From the NCBI GenBank assembly GCA_041395845.1, contig JAWKZS010000001.1, positions 1-64,000 of the forward strand: a stretch of 64,000 nt of DNA, written 5' to 3'. This document shows positions 28,333-37,627 of the stretch, one piece after another; position 1 is the first letter of the stretch; each line of letters begins with the position of its first letter. The DNA comes from Ch67 sp041395845 (lineage in GTDB: Bacteria; Pseudomonadota; Gammaproteobacteria; Pseudomonadales; Ketobacteraceae). Below the pieces are notes generated by a model. It saw only the letters and a list, made by a program, of their open reading frames with translations. It had not been told where the DNA came from and searched no databases. The translations under genes were made by a program, and so were the position numbers.

Positions 28333-28821
28333 ATGGACACCGCACAACCACTGGAACTGGACTTGCAAATCGCCTGCGAGGCCCCACATCTGCCCGCTGA
28401 AACGCTGTTCGCGGACTGGGTGCGTGCCGCCCTGACCGGCGCCGGCTATCAGCCGCCCGCCGGGATGCCGACCGAACTGACAATCCGCGTCGTCGATAAC
28501 GACGAAAGTCGGGACCTGAACCACACCTACCGGGGCAAGGACAAACCCACCAACGTGCTGTCCTTTCCGTTCGACGGCCCCGAGGACGTTCCGCTGGCCC
28601 TGCTGGGGGATCTGGTAATCTGCGCACCGGTGGTGGCACAGGAATCGCAAGAGCAGAACAAACCACCACAAGCCCACTGGGCTCACATGGTGGTGCACGG
28701 CACGCTGCATCTGTTGGGCTTCGATCACATCGAAGACGACGAAGCGGCCGAAATGGAAGCGTTAGAGGTGCGTATCCTGGCTCAGCTGGGCATCGCAGAC
28801 CCTTACGCCATCGACAACTAG
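28333..28821 (+). CDS. ybeY: Endoribonuclease YbeY
   Basis: Zinc-dependent RNase of 162 residues for 16S rRNA 3' maturation and ribosome quality control. The zinc motif HGTLHLLGFDH (H-X3-H-X5-H) is intact near residues 118-128, with RGKDKPTNVLSFPF before it. It starts five bases after ybeZ. Confidence 0.97.
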   Translation: MDTAQPLELDLQIACEAPHLPAETLFADWVRAALTGAGYQPPAGMPTELTIRVVDNDESRDLNHTYRGKDKPTNVLSFPFDGPEDVPLALLGDLVICAPVVAQESQEQNKPPQAHWAHMVVHGTLHLLGFDHIEDDEAAEMEALEVRILAQLGIADPYAIDN

Positions 28822-28843
28822 TACAGGAGCAAACCTCGTCATC

Positions 28844-29689
28844 ATGAACGACGACCACAGTCGTAACGGCTCAACGGGCCGCACTTTTCTCGACAAAATT
28901 GCGAATTTTCTTTCCGGTGAGCCGCAAAACCAGGCCGAAGTTCTGGAAATTCTGACCAACGCCCATCACAGTGGGCTGATCGACGCCGAAGCCCTTGGCA
29001 TCTTCCAGGGCGCGCTGCAGGTGTCCGACATGCAGGTGCGGGAAATCATGATTCCCCGTTCCCAGTGCGTCACCATTTCGGTGAGCGCCAAGCCGGAAGA
29101 GTACCTGCCCCCGGTCATTGAATCCGCCCACTCCCGTTTTCCGGTCTACGGTGATTCACCGGAAACCATCATCGGCATCCTGCTGGCCAAGGATCTGCTG
29201 GATCTGGCCTGCAAGGGCAAGCTGGACAAGACCCCGCTCAAGGATCTGATCCGCCCCGCCACCTTCGTGCCGGAAAGCAAGCGCCTGAACGTGCTGCTGC
29301 GGGAATTCCGCCAGACCCGCACGCATATGGCAGTGGTGGTTAACGAGTACGGCAAGATGTCCGGCCTGGTGACGATCGAGGATGTGCTGGAGCAGATCGT
29401 GGGCGAGATCGATGACGAGCACGATTTCGATGACGATTACATGATCAAGCCGCTGAAGGGCAATGAGTTCGTGGTGAAGGCGGTGACACCGGTAGACGAG
29501 TTCAATGAACATTTCAGCACGGCGTTCGATGAAGACGAGTACGACACCATTGGCGGGATTGTATTGAGCCACTTCGGCCATCTGCCCAAGCGTGATGAAA
29601 GTGTCAACATCGGCAAATACAATTTCACCGTGCTCAATGCCGATAACCGGGCGATCCGCTTGCTGAAGGTGAGTCCGATCCAGCACTAA
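28844..29689 (+). CDS. corC: CorC/HlyC-type CBS-domain protein
   Basis: 281 residues: a Bateman pair of CBS domains (about 65-190, with the segments VREIMIPRSQ and RFPVYGDSPETIIGILLAKDLL) and a CorC_HlyC domain (about 205-280). It lacks the DUF21 membrane domain, as expected of the short soluble CorC. It is implicated in Mg2+/Co2+ efflux. AGGAGC precedes the ATG. Part of the ybeZ-ybeY-corC-lnt order. Confidence 0.94.
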   Translation: MNDDHSRNGSTGRTFLDKIANFLSGEPQNQAEVLEILTNAHHSGLIDAEALGIFQGALQVSDMQVREIMIPRSQCVTISVSAKPEEYLPPVIESAHSRFPVYGDSPETIIGILLAKDLLDLACKGKLDKTPLKDLIRPATFVPESKRLNVLLREFRQTRTHMAVVVNEYGKMSGLVTIEDVLEQIVGEIDDEHDFDDDYMIKPLKGNEFVVKAVTPVDEFNEHFSTAFDEDEYDTIGGIVLSHFGHLPKRDESVNIGKYNFTVLNADNRAIRLLKVSPIQH

Positions 29690-29711
29690 CGGACGCTAGC
29701 AGATAATCCGG

Positions 29712-29899
29712 ATAGGGGACGGATGGTAGTCCTGTTCTGGAGGCTCAGCGGCAGGGGTGAGCAGGGGAAAAGGGAAAGCAGTGCTTTTCCCCCTGCGAAC
29801 GCCACGAACGTACTAGTGAGTGGCCGGGCCCGAAGGGTCGCTGTAAACAATAGATGGGTTTACGGCGTCTCCAGAACAGGACTACCATCTGGCCCCTCT
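29712..29899. repeat. Long inverted-repeat element (MITE-like or structured RNA)
   Basis: Arms at 29722-29742 and 29869-29889 are perfect 21-bp inverted copies (GATGGTAGTCCTG... on the left). They extend outward to 31 bp at 29712-29742 and 29869-29899 with three mismatches. Inside are two further hairpins: GGGGAAAAG/CTTTTCCCC at 29764-29792 and GTAAAC/GTTTAC at 29843-29863, plus the palindrome CGGGCCCG. No transposase and no clear target duplication are visible. Confidence 0.85.
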
Positions 29900-29921
29900 G
29901 GCACCTAACCCAAATTCTTCC

Positions 29922-31460
29922 ATGATTCTCAAAACCTCCATCACCACCGGTGGCAAAGGCCACCTGCTGGCCCTGATTGCCGGCGCCCTGTTTCCCCTGG
30001 GACTCGCACCGCTGTCCTGGTGGCCGGTCATTCCGGTATCCCTGGCCCTGTTGCTGCTGGTGCTGGAAGGCCAGACACCCCGGCAGAGTTTCCGCCGCGC
30101 CTGGCTGTATGGCGTGGGCTTCAATGGCGTGGGCGTGTCCTGGGTCTATGTGAGCATTCACTACTTTGGCCATACGCCGATGTGGCTGGCGCTGATTGCT
30201 ACGGCACTGTTTGTTGCGTTTCTCGCTCTGGTGTTTTTTGCCCTGCCGTTCTGGCTGTACAGCAAACTCAAACTGGACCGTTATCCGCTGCTCACGTTTC
30301 CGGCCCTTTGGGTGCTGGTGGAATGGAGCAAGATCTGGTTCCTGAGCGGCTTTCCCTGGCTGTGGGCCGGTTATGGTTTTATCGATACACCACTGGCGGG
30401 GCTGGCTCCGGTAACTGGCGTGCTCGGCATCAGTCTGGTGGCCGCCGTGACCGCGGTCTGCCTGCGTCAGTTTCTGGATCGGGACAAAGGGCTGCCCTGG
30501 CAACCGGTGGTGATCGTCGCCCTGCTGTGGGGGACGGGCTTCGCCCTGCAACAACAGGAATGGACGCAGCCGGATCTGAAAAAGACCCTGAAAGTCGCGC
30601 TGCTGCAGGGCAACATCGACCAGGACAAGAAGTGGGATCCGAAATACCGCGACAGCATCCTGCGCACCTACAAGCAGCTGACCGAGCAATCCTGGGATGC
30701 GGATCTGATCCTGTGGCCGGAAGCGGCCTATCCGGTGTTCTATCACGAAGCACTGCCCTTCATTACCAGTCTGGACATCCGCGCCCGCGAGAAAAAGGTG
30801 TCCATCGTCAGCGGGGTGCCGTATTGGGAATGGGTGAACGAGCAGAGCCGTTTCTACAATTCGATTTTCGTGATCGGCAATGGCGAAGGTCTGTACCACA
30901 AGCAGAAGCTGGTGCCGTTCGGGGAATACGTGCCGCTGGAATCCCTGATTCGCGGCCTGATTCCCTTCTTCAATCTGCCGATGTCCAGCTTCACCGCCGG
31001 TACTGCCGACCAGCCGGCTCTGCAGGCGAACGGGCTGCTGTTCTCCGCTTACATCTGCTACGAAATCGTGTATCCGGAACTGGTGCGGCTCAATGTGCAG
31101 AACCGGGATTTTCTGATCACTATCAGCAACGATGCCTGGTTTGGACATTCCTGGGGGCCGCTGCAGCATTTCGAGATGGCGCGCATGCGGGCACTGGAAA
31201 CCGGCAAGTATCTGGTGCGGGGCACCAACACGGGGATCACCGCCATTATCGATCATAAAGGTAATGTGACCGCGCGGATTCCCTCGTTTCAGGAAGGGCT
31301 CCTGCGGGGCGTCATGTATGGTACCCAGGGCACCACGCCACTGGTGCAGCTGGGTTACTGGCCGGTGCTGGGTCTGGCAACGCTGCTGCTGATCATTGGC
31401 CTGCTGCTGGCACGACGCCCTGAGCGTCCGGTGGTGGTGCGGCCTTTGTACCATAGCTGA
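29922..31460 (+). CDS. lnt: Apolipoprotein N-acyltransferase
   Basis: Inner-membrane enzyme adding the third acyl chain to lipoproteins. 512 residues: about six N-terminal membrane helices (to about 210), a periplasmic nitrilase-type domain and a C-terminal helix (about 480-500). The catalytic triad is intact: Glu in LILWPEAAYPVFY, Lys in KQKLVPFGEYVPL and Cys in FSAYICYEIVYPE. It follows corC as in other gammaproteobacteria, but here the inverted-repeat element separates them. Its 3' end overlaps the convergent ydcF-like gene by 68 bases. Confidence 0.96.
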   Translation: MILKTSITTGGKGHLLALIAGALFPLGLAPLSWWPVIPVSLALLLLVLEGQTPRQSFRRAWLYGVGFNGVGVSWVYVSIHYFGHTPMWLALIATALFVAFLALVFFALPFWLYSKLKLDRYPLLTFPALWVLVEWSKIWFLSGFPWLWAGYGFIDTPLAGLAPVTGVLGISLVAAVTAVCLRQFLDRDKGLPWQPVVIVALLWGTGFALQQQEWTQPDLKKTLKVALLQGNIDQDKKWDPKYRDSILRTYKQLTEQSWDADLILWPEAAYPVFYHEALPFITSLDIRAREKKVSIVSGVPYWEWVNEQSRFYNSIFVIGNGEGLYHKQKLVPFGEYVPLESLIRGLIPFFNLPMSSFTAGTADQPALQANGLLFSAYICYEIVYPELVRLNVQNRDFLITISNDAWFGHSWGPLQHFEMARMRALETGKYLVRGTNTGITAIIDHKGNVTARIPSFQEGLLRGVMYGTQGTTPLVQLGYWPVLGLATLLLIIGLLLARRPERPVVVRPLYHS

Positions 31461-32208
31461 GACGATACGTAAGAATGCCCAGCCATTCGCGGATGGCGTC
31501 CCCCACCTCATCCAACGCCGTACGATCAGGGACGAAGGCGCGGATATCGCGATAGGCCCCATTGCGGAAGGCCGTGGGCGCCGGAATGATGTTCAGTCCC
31601 TGAGCGAGAAAGGCTTCCACCGAACGCCGCATGTGCCAGGCATCGGTTAGCAGAATTACCGTATCGATTCCCTCAGCCTTCAGCATCGGTGCACTGTAAA
31701 TGGCGTTTTCCCAGGTGGTACGGCTGCGGGTTTCCAGCCAGCGCGGCTGCACACCCAGCCGTGTCAGCAACTCCCCCATGCGCCCGGCCTCTACTTCGTC
31801 CGGCGCCTCTTCGGACGTGCCACCCCCGGTAATCAGAACCGGCAACCCGGTCTGCTGCGCCAGGGTGGCCGCATACAGGGTTCGCCGCACGCTGCCGTCG
31901 GTCAGGCGCATCTGCCGGTATTCGTCGGCAAAACGCACCATGCCGCCGCCCAGCAACACAATCGCCCCCGGTTGCGGCGCCATCGCGTTCAGTTGCGCCA
32001 CTTTCAGCGCCCGGTAGGATTCCAGCTGTTCGTAGATTTTCATCTTGGACCAGGGCAGCGCCAGCACCAGCAGGGACACCAGCCCCAGCAGCGCCAGCCC
32101 CCGCCCCACACGGCGATAACGCAGGCTCAGCAGCAGCCCACCCAGGATCAGGTTCAGGTTCAAGGCCGGCGGCATGGCCAGGGCAGTGAGAAAACCACGG
32201 ATTAGCAT
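31393..32208 (-). CDS. YdcF family (DUF218) membrane protein
   Basis: 271 residues with two N-terminal hydrophobic segments (about 10-30 and 35-55), then a DUF218 domain: GAIVLLGGGMVRFADEYRQ (about 84-102), ITGGGTSEEAPDEVEAG and TWENAIYSAPML, ending in VILLTDAWHMRR. Relatives include ElyC/SanA-type envelope proteins, of poorly known function. The ATG at 32208 is the only start that places the membrane segments at the N-terminus; the frame stays open far upstream only as antisense of leuS. It overlaps the lnt 3' end by 68 bases. Confidence 0.85.
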   Translation of the reverse strand: MLIRGFLTALAMPPALNLNLILGGLLLSLRYRRVGRGLALLGLVSLLVLALPWSKMKIYEQLESYRALKVAQLNAMAPQPGAIVLLGGGMVRFADEYRQMRLTDGSVRRTLYAATLAQQTGLPVLITGGGTSEEAPDEVEAGRMGELLTRLGVQPRWLETRSRTTWENAIYSAPMLKAEGIDTVILLTDAWHMRRSVEAFLAQGLNIIPAPTAFRNGAYRDIRAFVPDRTALDEVGDAIREWLGILTYRLSYGTKAAPPPDAQGVVPAAGQ

Positions 32209-32286
32209 GAGAGCCCTATCTGTTGAATGGTTGCTGCGGTATCCTACGCGGCTCACACGGTTTTTTGTATGAAAGAGTCCAATTCG

Positions 32287-34869
32287 ATGGAAGAAATCTA
32301 CCATCCCCAGTCGATCGAAACCGAAGCCCAGCAATTCTGGGAAGCGAACAAATCCTTTGAAGTGACCGAGCAGCCCGGCAAGGAGCCGTACTACTGCCTG
32401 TCCATGTTCCCCTACCCCAGCGGCCGGCTGCACATGGGCCACGTGCGCAATTACACCATTGGCGACGTGATCAGCCGCTTCCAGCGCATGCTGGGCAAGA
32501 ACGTGATGCAGCCCATGGGCTGGGACGCGTTTGGACTTCCCGCCGAAAACGCCGCCATCAAGAACAAGGTAGCGCCGGCCAAGTGGACCTACGAAAACAT
32601 CGAATACATGAAGGGCCAGCTCAAGCGCCTGGGCTTCGGTTACGACTGGAGCCGGGAACTGGCCACCTGCCGCCCGGAGTACTATCGCTGGGAACAGTGG
32701 TTCTTTACCCAGCTGTATGAAAAGGGCCTGGTCTACAAGAAGATGGCCACGGTGAACTGGGACCCGGTGGACCAGACCGTACTGGCCAACGAACAGGTCA
32801 TCGACGGCCGTGGCTGGCGTTCCGGCGCGCTGGTGGAGCGCAAGGAAATTCCCCAGTGGTTCGTGAAGATCACCGACTACGCCGAAGAACTGCTGAAAGA
32901 CCTGGATTCGCTGGAGCACTGGCCGGAACAGGTCAAGACCATGCAGCGCAACTGGATCGGCCGCTCCGAAGGTGTTGAGCTGGCTTTCGACATCCCAGGC
33001 GAATCCGCTCTGACGGTCTACACCACCCGCCCGGATACCCTGATGGGTGTGAGCTATGTCGCAGTGGCCGCCCAACATCCGCTGGCGAAAAAAGCCGGCG
33101 AGTCGAATCCGGACATTGCCGCCTTCATTGAAGAGTGCAGCCACACCAAAGTGGCTGAAGCGGACATGGCCACCATGGAGAAGAAAGGTATCTTCACCGG
33201 CCTGACCGCCCGTCACCCGATCACCAATGCGGAAGTGCCGGTGTGGATCGCCAACTTTGTGCTGATGGATTACGGCAGCGGCGCGGTGATGGCGGTGCCC
33301 GGTCACGACCAGCGTGACTGGGAGTTTGCCCGGAAATACAACCTGCCCATCCATCAGGTGATCGAGCCGCTGGATGGCAGTGCCATCGACCTGACCGTGG
33401 CGGCCTACACCGAAAAAGGCCGGCTGGTGAATTCCGATGCCTTCAACGGCCTGACGTCTGAAGAAGCCTTCTCTGCCATCGCCGAGTACCTGTCGCAGCT
33501 GGGCAAGGGCCGCATCAAGGTCAACTACCGCCTGCGCGACTGGGGCGTGAGCCGTCAGCGTTACTGGGGCACACCTATTCCCATGATCAATCGGGCGGAC
33601 GGCAGTGAAGTGCCCGCGCCACCGGAACAGCTGCCGGTAAAGCTGCCGGAAGACGTGGTGATGGATGGCGTGCAGTCACCCATCAAGGCCGATCCCGAAT
33701 GGCGCAAGACCACCTACCACGGTGAAGCCGCCGAACGCGAAACCGATACCTTCGATACCTTCATGGAATCGTCCTGGTATTACGCCCGTTTCTGCAGCCC
33801 CCGCGCCGATGACAAAATGCTGGACCCGGAAGCCGCCAACTACTGGCTGCCGGTGAACCAGTATATCGGCGGTATCGAGCACGCCATTCTGCACCTGCTG
33901 TACGCCCGCTTCTTCCACAAGCTGATGCGGGATTTCGGTTTGGTGAAATGCGATGAACCATTCGAGCGCCTGCTGTGTCAGGGCATGGTGCTGGCAGACT
34001 GTTTCTATCGCGAAGATGAGAAAGGCGGCAAGCACTGGTTCTCGCCTACCGATGTGGCGGTGGAAACCGACGACAAGGGCAAGCCGGTGAAATTCACCCT
34101 GAAAAGCGATGGCCAGCCCGTACTGTGGGATGGCATGAGCAAGATGTCGAAGTCGAAAAACAACGGCATCGACCCGCAGGTGATCATCGACCAGTACGGT
34201 GCCGATACCGTGCGCCTGTTCATGATGTTCGCTGCGCCGCCGGAGCAGTCGCTGGAGTGGTCGGACTCTGGCGTGGAAGGCGCCAACCGTTTCCTGCGCA
34301 AACTCTGGCGCATGGTGGCAGCGCATCTGCAGAACGGTGCGGCACCCGCACTGAACAAGGATGCACTGAACGAGCAGCAGAAAGACCTGCGCCGCAAGCT
34401 GCATGAAACCATCGCCAAGGTACGTGACGATTACGAACGCCGTTACACCTTCAACACAGCCATTGCGGCGGTGATGGAACTGTCCAACGCCATGGCGAAG
34501 CTGGACGATGACAGTCATCAGAGCCGCGCCGTGATGCAGGAAGCCATCGAAGCCTGCGTACTGATGCTGGCGCCGATTACGCCGCACGTCTGTCACAAAC
34601 TGTGGCAACTGCTGGGTAAATCCGGCACCGTCATCGATGCACCCTGGCCGGCGGTGGATGAATCCGCCCTGGTACGCGATGCGATCGAGATGGTAGTGCA
34701 GGTCAATGGCAAGGTGCGCGGCAAGATCCAGGTCGCCGTCAATGCCAGCGAAGATGACATCAAGGCACTGGCCCTGGCTAACGACAGCGTACAGAAATTC
34801 ATGGAAGGCAAAGCCGTGCGCAAGCTGATCGTCGTACCCGGCAAACTGGTGAGCGTGGTGGTGGGTTGA
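32287..34869 (+). CDS. leuS: Leucyl-tRNA synthetase
   Basis: Class I synthetase of 860 residues, the same length as in E. coli. HIGH motif RLHMGHVRNYTIGD (near residue 45), editing CP1 domain with TTRPDTLMGVSYVAVA (near 247), KMSKS motif GMSKMSKSKNNGIDP (near 620), and a C-terminal tRNA-binding domain. The start MEEIYHPQSIE at 32287 matches the family; an ATG 18 bases upstream (MKESNS) is possible. First gene of leuS-lptE-holA. Confidence 0.97.
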   Translation: MEEIYHPQSIETEAQQFWEANKSFEVTEQPGKEPYYCLSMFPYPSGRLHMGHVRNYTIGDVISRFQRMLGKNVMQPMGWDAFGLPAENAAIKNKVAPAKWTYENIEYMKGQLKRLGFGYDWSRELATCRPEYYRWEQWFFTQLYEKGLVYKKMATVNWDPVDQTVLANEQVIDGRGWRSGALVERKEIPQWFVKITDYAEELLKDLDSLEHWPEQVKTMQRNWIGRSEGVELAFDIPGESALTVYTTRPDTLMGVSYVAVAAQHPLAKKAGESNPDIAAFIEECSHTKVAEADMATMEKKGIFTGLTARHPITNAEVPVWIANFVLMDYGSGAVMAVPGHDQRDWEFARKYNLPIHQVIEPLDGSAIDLTVAAYTEKGRLVNSDAFNGLTSEEAFSAIAEYLSQLGKGRIKVNYRLRDWGVSRQRYWGTPIPMINRADGSEVPAPPEQLPVKLPEDVVMDGVQSPIKADPEWRKTTYHGEAAERETDTFDTFMESSWYYARFCSPRADDKMLDPEAANYWLPVNQYIGGIEHAILHLLYARFFHKLMRDFGLVKCDEPFERLLCQGMVLADCFYREDEKGGKHWFSPTDVAVETDDKGKPVKFTLKSDGQPVLWDGMSKMSKSKNNGIDPQVIIDQYGADTVRLFMMFAAPPEQSLEWSDSGVEGANRFLRKLWRMVAAHLQNGAAPALNKDALNEQQKDLRRKLHETIAKVRDDYERRYTFNTAIAAVMELSNAMAKLDDDSHQSRAVMQEAIEACVLMLAPITPHVCHKLWQLLGKSGTVIDAPWPAVDESALVRDAIEMVVQVNGKVRGKIQVAVNASEDDIKALALANDSVQKFMEGKAVRKLIVVPGKLVSVVVG

Positions 34870-34894
34870 GGCCCATCACCCGAAAGGAAACGTC

Positions 34895-35419
34895 ATGACA
34901 CTGATCCGTTGCAGCATGGTTCTGATAGTGATAGCAGCGTTGTCTGCGTGCGGTTTTCAACTGCGCGGCAGCGACGTTCCCCTGCGCAAGACCTTCTCCA
35001 GTGTCCAGCTGATTACAGACGACAAGGATGAAGGTCTGAATACTGCGCTGGATCTGGTGCTGCGCAGTTCACAGATCAAGCGCAACGCGGATTCCGCCAA
35101 CCAGCTGCAGATCCTGTCCAGCAAGACTACGCGACGTACCGCCTCGTACAGCAGCCGCGCCAAGAGCGCCGAGTACGAGCTCATCAAAAGCGTCGAATTC
35201 CGTTTCCGTCGTGATGATCAGGACATCATCGCACCCATGACGCTGGAAGCGCGCCGCTCCTACCTGTACCGGGAAACGGCGGCGGTCGGCAAAGCCGAAG
35301 AAGAACGCCTGCTGCGCCAGGAAATGGACAGCGATCTGGCCCAGCGTATTCTGCTGGCCATCGAGCGGGCGGCGATCCAGTATCGGGCGAGTGAAAACGC
35401 CAAGGACAGCGCCCCTTGA
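34895..35419 (+). CDS. lptE: LPS-assembly lipoprotein LptE
   Basis: Outer-membrane lipoprotein that plugs LptD during LPS export. 174 residues with a lipoprotein signal whose lipobox is LSAC (Cys at residue 20), followed by GFQLRGSDVPLRKTF as in LptE. AAGGAAA precedes the ATG. It overlaps holA by four bases. Confidence 0.93.
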   Translation: MTLIRCSMVLIVIAALSACGFQLRGSDVPLRKTFSSVQLITDDKDEGLNTALDLVLRSSQIKRNADSANQLQILSSKTTRRTASYSSRAKSAEYELIKSVEFRFRRDDQDIIAPMTLEARRSYLYRETAAVGKAEEERLLRQEMDSDLAQRILLAIERAAIQYRASENAKDSAP

Positions 35420-36453
35420 AACTGCGGCCGAACCAGATCAGGGAACATTTCGCCAAGGGTCAGCTGCTGCCGCTGTATATCCTCAGCGGCGAAGAGCCCC
35501 TGCTGATGCAGGAAGCCGCCGACCAGATCCGCAGCGAAGCACGTAATGCCGGCATTACCGAGCGCGATCTGTTTCTGGTGGAAAACCATTTCGAATGGAA
35601 TCACCTGCTGCAGGCCGGCAAAAGCATGTCCCTGTTTGGTGATCGCAAACTGCTGGAAGTGCGCAATGAAAAAGGCAAGTTTGATGATGCCGCGAAAAAA
35701 GCACTGGCCACTTATTGTGACAATCCCAATCCCGACAACATCCTGCTGCTGATCCTGCCCAAGGTCGACAAGAAAACCCAGAGCGCGAAATGGTTCCAGC
35801 AATTGGAAAGCATCGGTGCCTTTATTCAGGTGTGGCCGGTGGAAGCCAGCCAGCTGCCGCAGTGGATTCATCAGCGCATGCGCAGCGCCGGCCTGGAACC
35901 GACCCGGGAAGCGGTGCAACTGCTGGCAGAACGGGTGGAAGGCAATCTACTGGCCGCCGCGCAGGAAGTGGAAAAACTGATTCTGCTGCGCGGTCAAGGT
36001 CCTCTGGATGTGCGCGATATCGAAGAGTCGGTGGCAGACCACGCCCGCTACAGTCTTTACGACATGGTGGACGAGGCCCTGCAGGGCAACTATGTTCACG
36101 CCATCAAGATGCTGAATTTTCTGCGCGCCAGCGGTACCGAACCCACCGTGCTGCTGTGGGCGCTGACCAAGGACATCCGCACCCTGGCCGGCATGGCGCA
36201 ACTGGTCGATAACGGCCTCGCTCCCGCCCGCGCACTGCAGGAATACAAAATCTGGGAAAACCGCAAAGCCATCATGCAGGGCGCGCTGCAACGGGTGCCG
36301 GGGCGCACCTTCAAGCACTGTCTGGTGGAAGCCGCCCGCATCGATCAGGCCATCAAGGGCCTCGGCCAGGGCGATCCCTGGGACGGTTTCACCAACCTGA
36401 TCCTGTGGCTGGCCGGCAAGGTCAGGCCGGGGATGATGGCGCTGGACGCCTGA
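35416..36453 (+). CDS. holA: DNA polymerase III delta subunit
   Basis: Clamp-loader delta subunit that opens the beta clamp. 345 residues, starting KLRPNQIREHFAKGQLLPLYILSGEEPLLMQEAAD, typical of the family. The start is TTG at 35416, overlapping the lptE stop (TTGA); no ATG lies near. Order leuS-lptE-holA is conserved in gammaproteobacteria. Confidence 0.96.
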   Translation: MKLRPNQIREHFAKGQLLPLYILSGEEPLLMQEAADQIRSEARNAGITERDLFLVENHFEWNHLLQAGKSMSLFGDRKLLEVRNEKGKFDDAAKKALATYCDNPNPDNILLLILPKVDKKTQSAKWFQQLESIGAFIQVWPVEASQLPQWIHQRMRSAGLEPTREAVQLLAERVEGNLLAAAQEVEKLILLRGQGPLDVRDIEESVADHARYSLYDMVDEALQGNYVHAIKMLNFLRASGTEPTVLLWALTKDIRTLAGMAQLVDNGLAPARALQEYKIWENRKAIMQGALQRVPGRTFKHCLVEAARIDQAIKGLGQGDPWDGFTNLILWLAGKVRPGMMALDA

Positions 36454-36475
36454 TCACCGCACGGAGGGACTCCAC

Positions 36476-37030
36476 ATGACCAGCAAAACCGCTCTCGTTC
36501 CCATCGCCGACGGTTCCGAAGACATCGAATCCGTCACCATTATCGACGTGCTGCGCCGCGCCGGCGTGGACGTTACGGTCGCCAGCGTGATGCCGGAGCA
36601 GCGTCTGCAGATCACCGCCGCACGCGGCACCCGCATCGTTGCCGATGCCCACATCGAACAGTGCTACGCACATGAGTACGATCTGATCGCCCTGCCCGGC
36701 GGCCTGCCTGGCGCCAACCATCTGCGGGACTGCGCCCTGCTGATCCGGATGCTGCGCCAGCAGCAAGCCGACGGCCGCCTGTTTGCCGCCATCTGCGCCG
36801 CCCCTGCAGTGGTATTTGCCACCCACCTGCTGGAACAGGAATATCACACGACCAGTCATCCCGGCTTCACCGCCCAGCTGCATCATTTTCGCAATGCGCG
36901 TACGGTAGTGGATCGCAACTGCATTACCAGCCAGGGACCCGGGACCGCGCTGGAATTTTCCCTCACCCTGGTGGAAGCGCTGCTCGGCGCAGAAAAGCGC
37001 GCCCAGGTCGCCGCGCCCATGGTGTTGTAA
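36476..37030 (+). CDS. DJ-1/PfpI family protein (YajL-like)
   Basis: 184-residue DJ-1 superfamily protein implicated in carbonyl and oxidative stress protection. The nucleophile Cys is in FAAICAAPAVVF (near 106) and the conserved Glu in IADGSEDIESVT (near 18). GGAGG stands ahead of the ATG. YajL and other DJ-1 paralogues cannot be separated with certainty here. Confidence 0.9.
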   Translation: MTSKTALVPIADGSEDIESVTIIDVLRRAGVDVTVASVMPEQRLQITAARGTRIVADAHIEQCYAHEYDLIALPGGLPGANHLRDCALLIRMLRQQQADGRLFAAICAAPAVVFATHLLEQEYHTTSHPGFTAQLHHFRNARTVVDRNCITSQGPGTALEFSLTLVEALLGAEKRAQVAAPMVL

Positions 37031-37155
37031 GCACCTGAGCCTTGCCGCTAAACCGGTAAAAATTGCGCAGATCTCAAACAGGGAATCCGCTAGCATTGCC
37101 AGCACCGTCATTCCGGCGGACGTTTACGATTCAGACGCTTTAGGAGCTTTACCCG

Positions 37156-37578
37156 ATGAAAAACATTATCGCTGTCGCCGTTGCTTCCCTGCTGATTGCA
37201 TCCCCCGCCATGGCATGGAATCCCTTGCAGGATGTCGCTGATCAGGTGCAGCAGGATGTGAAGGCACAGGCGGCACAGACCCAGGCCGAGCAAACCGGCA
37301 ACGGTGAGTCCGCAGTGGACCAGATGAGCGTCGAAGCCAAGCGCAAGGCCCTGGGCAAGAAAGCCAAAGGCAAGAGCGACGCCGAAGTGAACGCGCTGTA
37401 CGAGAAGAAAATGGCAAAAGGTCAGGCCATCGCAGAACAGGCCAAGTCTGCCAGCACGGATGGCGGTGCCGCCGTCAAGGCACAAGCTACCGAGCAGGCC
37501 CAGACCAAAACTCGCGAGAAAACCCATGAAGCAACCCAGAAGGGTTTCGACAAGCTGAACAAGGCGCTGGGGCAGTAA
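37156..37578 (+). CDS. Secreted Ala/Lys/Gln-rich helical protein, unknown
   Basis: I do not recognise this 140-residue protein. A Sec signal (residues 1-20, PAMA-W) is followed by a cysteine-free, highly charged, probably all-helical chain rich in Ala, Lys, Gln and Glu, with repeats of the type DVKAQAAQTQAEQ and KAQATEQAQTKTREK. TAGGAG precedes the ATG. It is monocistronic and followed by a hairpin. Confidence 0.7.
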   Translation: MKNIIAVAVASLLIASPAMAWNPLQDVADQVQQDVKAQAAQTQAEQTGNGESAVDQMSVEAKRKALGKKAKGKSDAEVNALYEKKMAKGQAIAEQAKSASTDGGAAVKAQATEQAQTKTREKTHEATQKGFDKLNKALGQ

Positions 37579-37587
37579 TGGTGCCAG

Positions 37588-37620
37588 CGGCGTGCCGGAT
37601 CAACCGGCGCGCCGTTTCCT
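37588..37620 (+). terminator. Likely terminator after the 37156 gene
   Basis: CGGCGTGCCGG (37588-37598) pairs with CCGGCGCGCCG (37604-37614) with one mismatch and a five-base loop, then TTTCCT. It lies between convergent genes. Confidence 0.5.
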
Positions 37621-37627
37621 GCCGGGA

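Noticed and set aside
29764..29792. Inner hairpin as a simple corC terminator
   Set aside because: It lacks a following T-tract on the plus strand and is nested in a larger symmetric structure.
29723..29908. Small open frame inside the inverted-repeat element
   Set aside because: Similar short frames appear on both strands because of the symmetry; no ribosome site.
29745..31562. 605-codon open frame antisense to lnt
   Set aside because: Gln/His-rich, no motif; lnt has its full catalytic triad on the plus strand.
32209..33354. Upstream extension of the ydcF-like frame across leuS
   Set aside because: It is antisense of leuS; the membrane segments place the true start at 32208.
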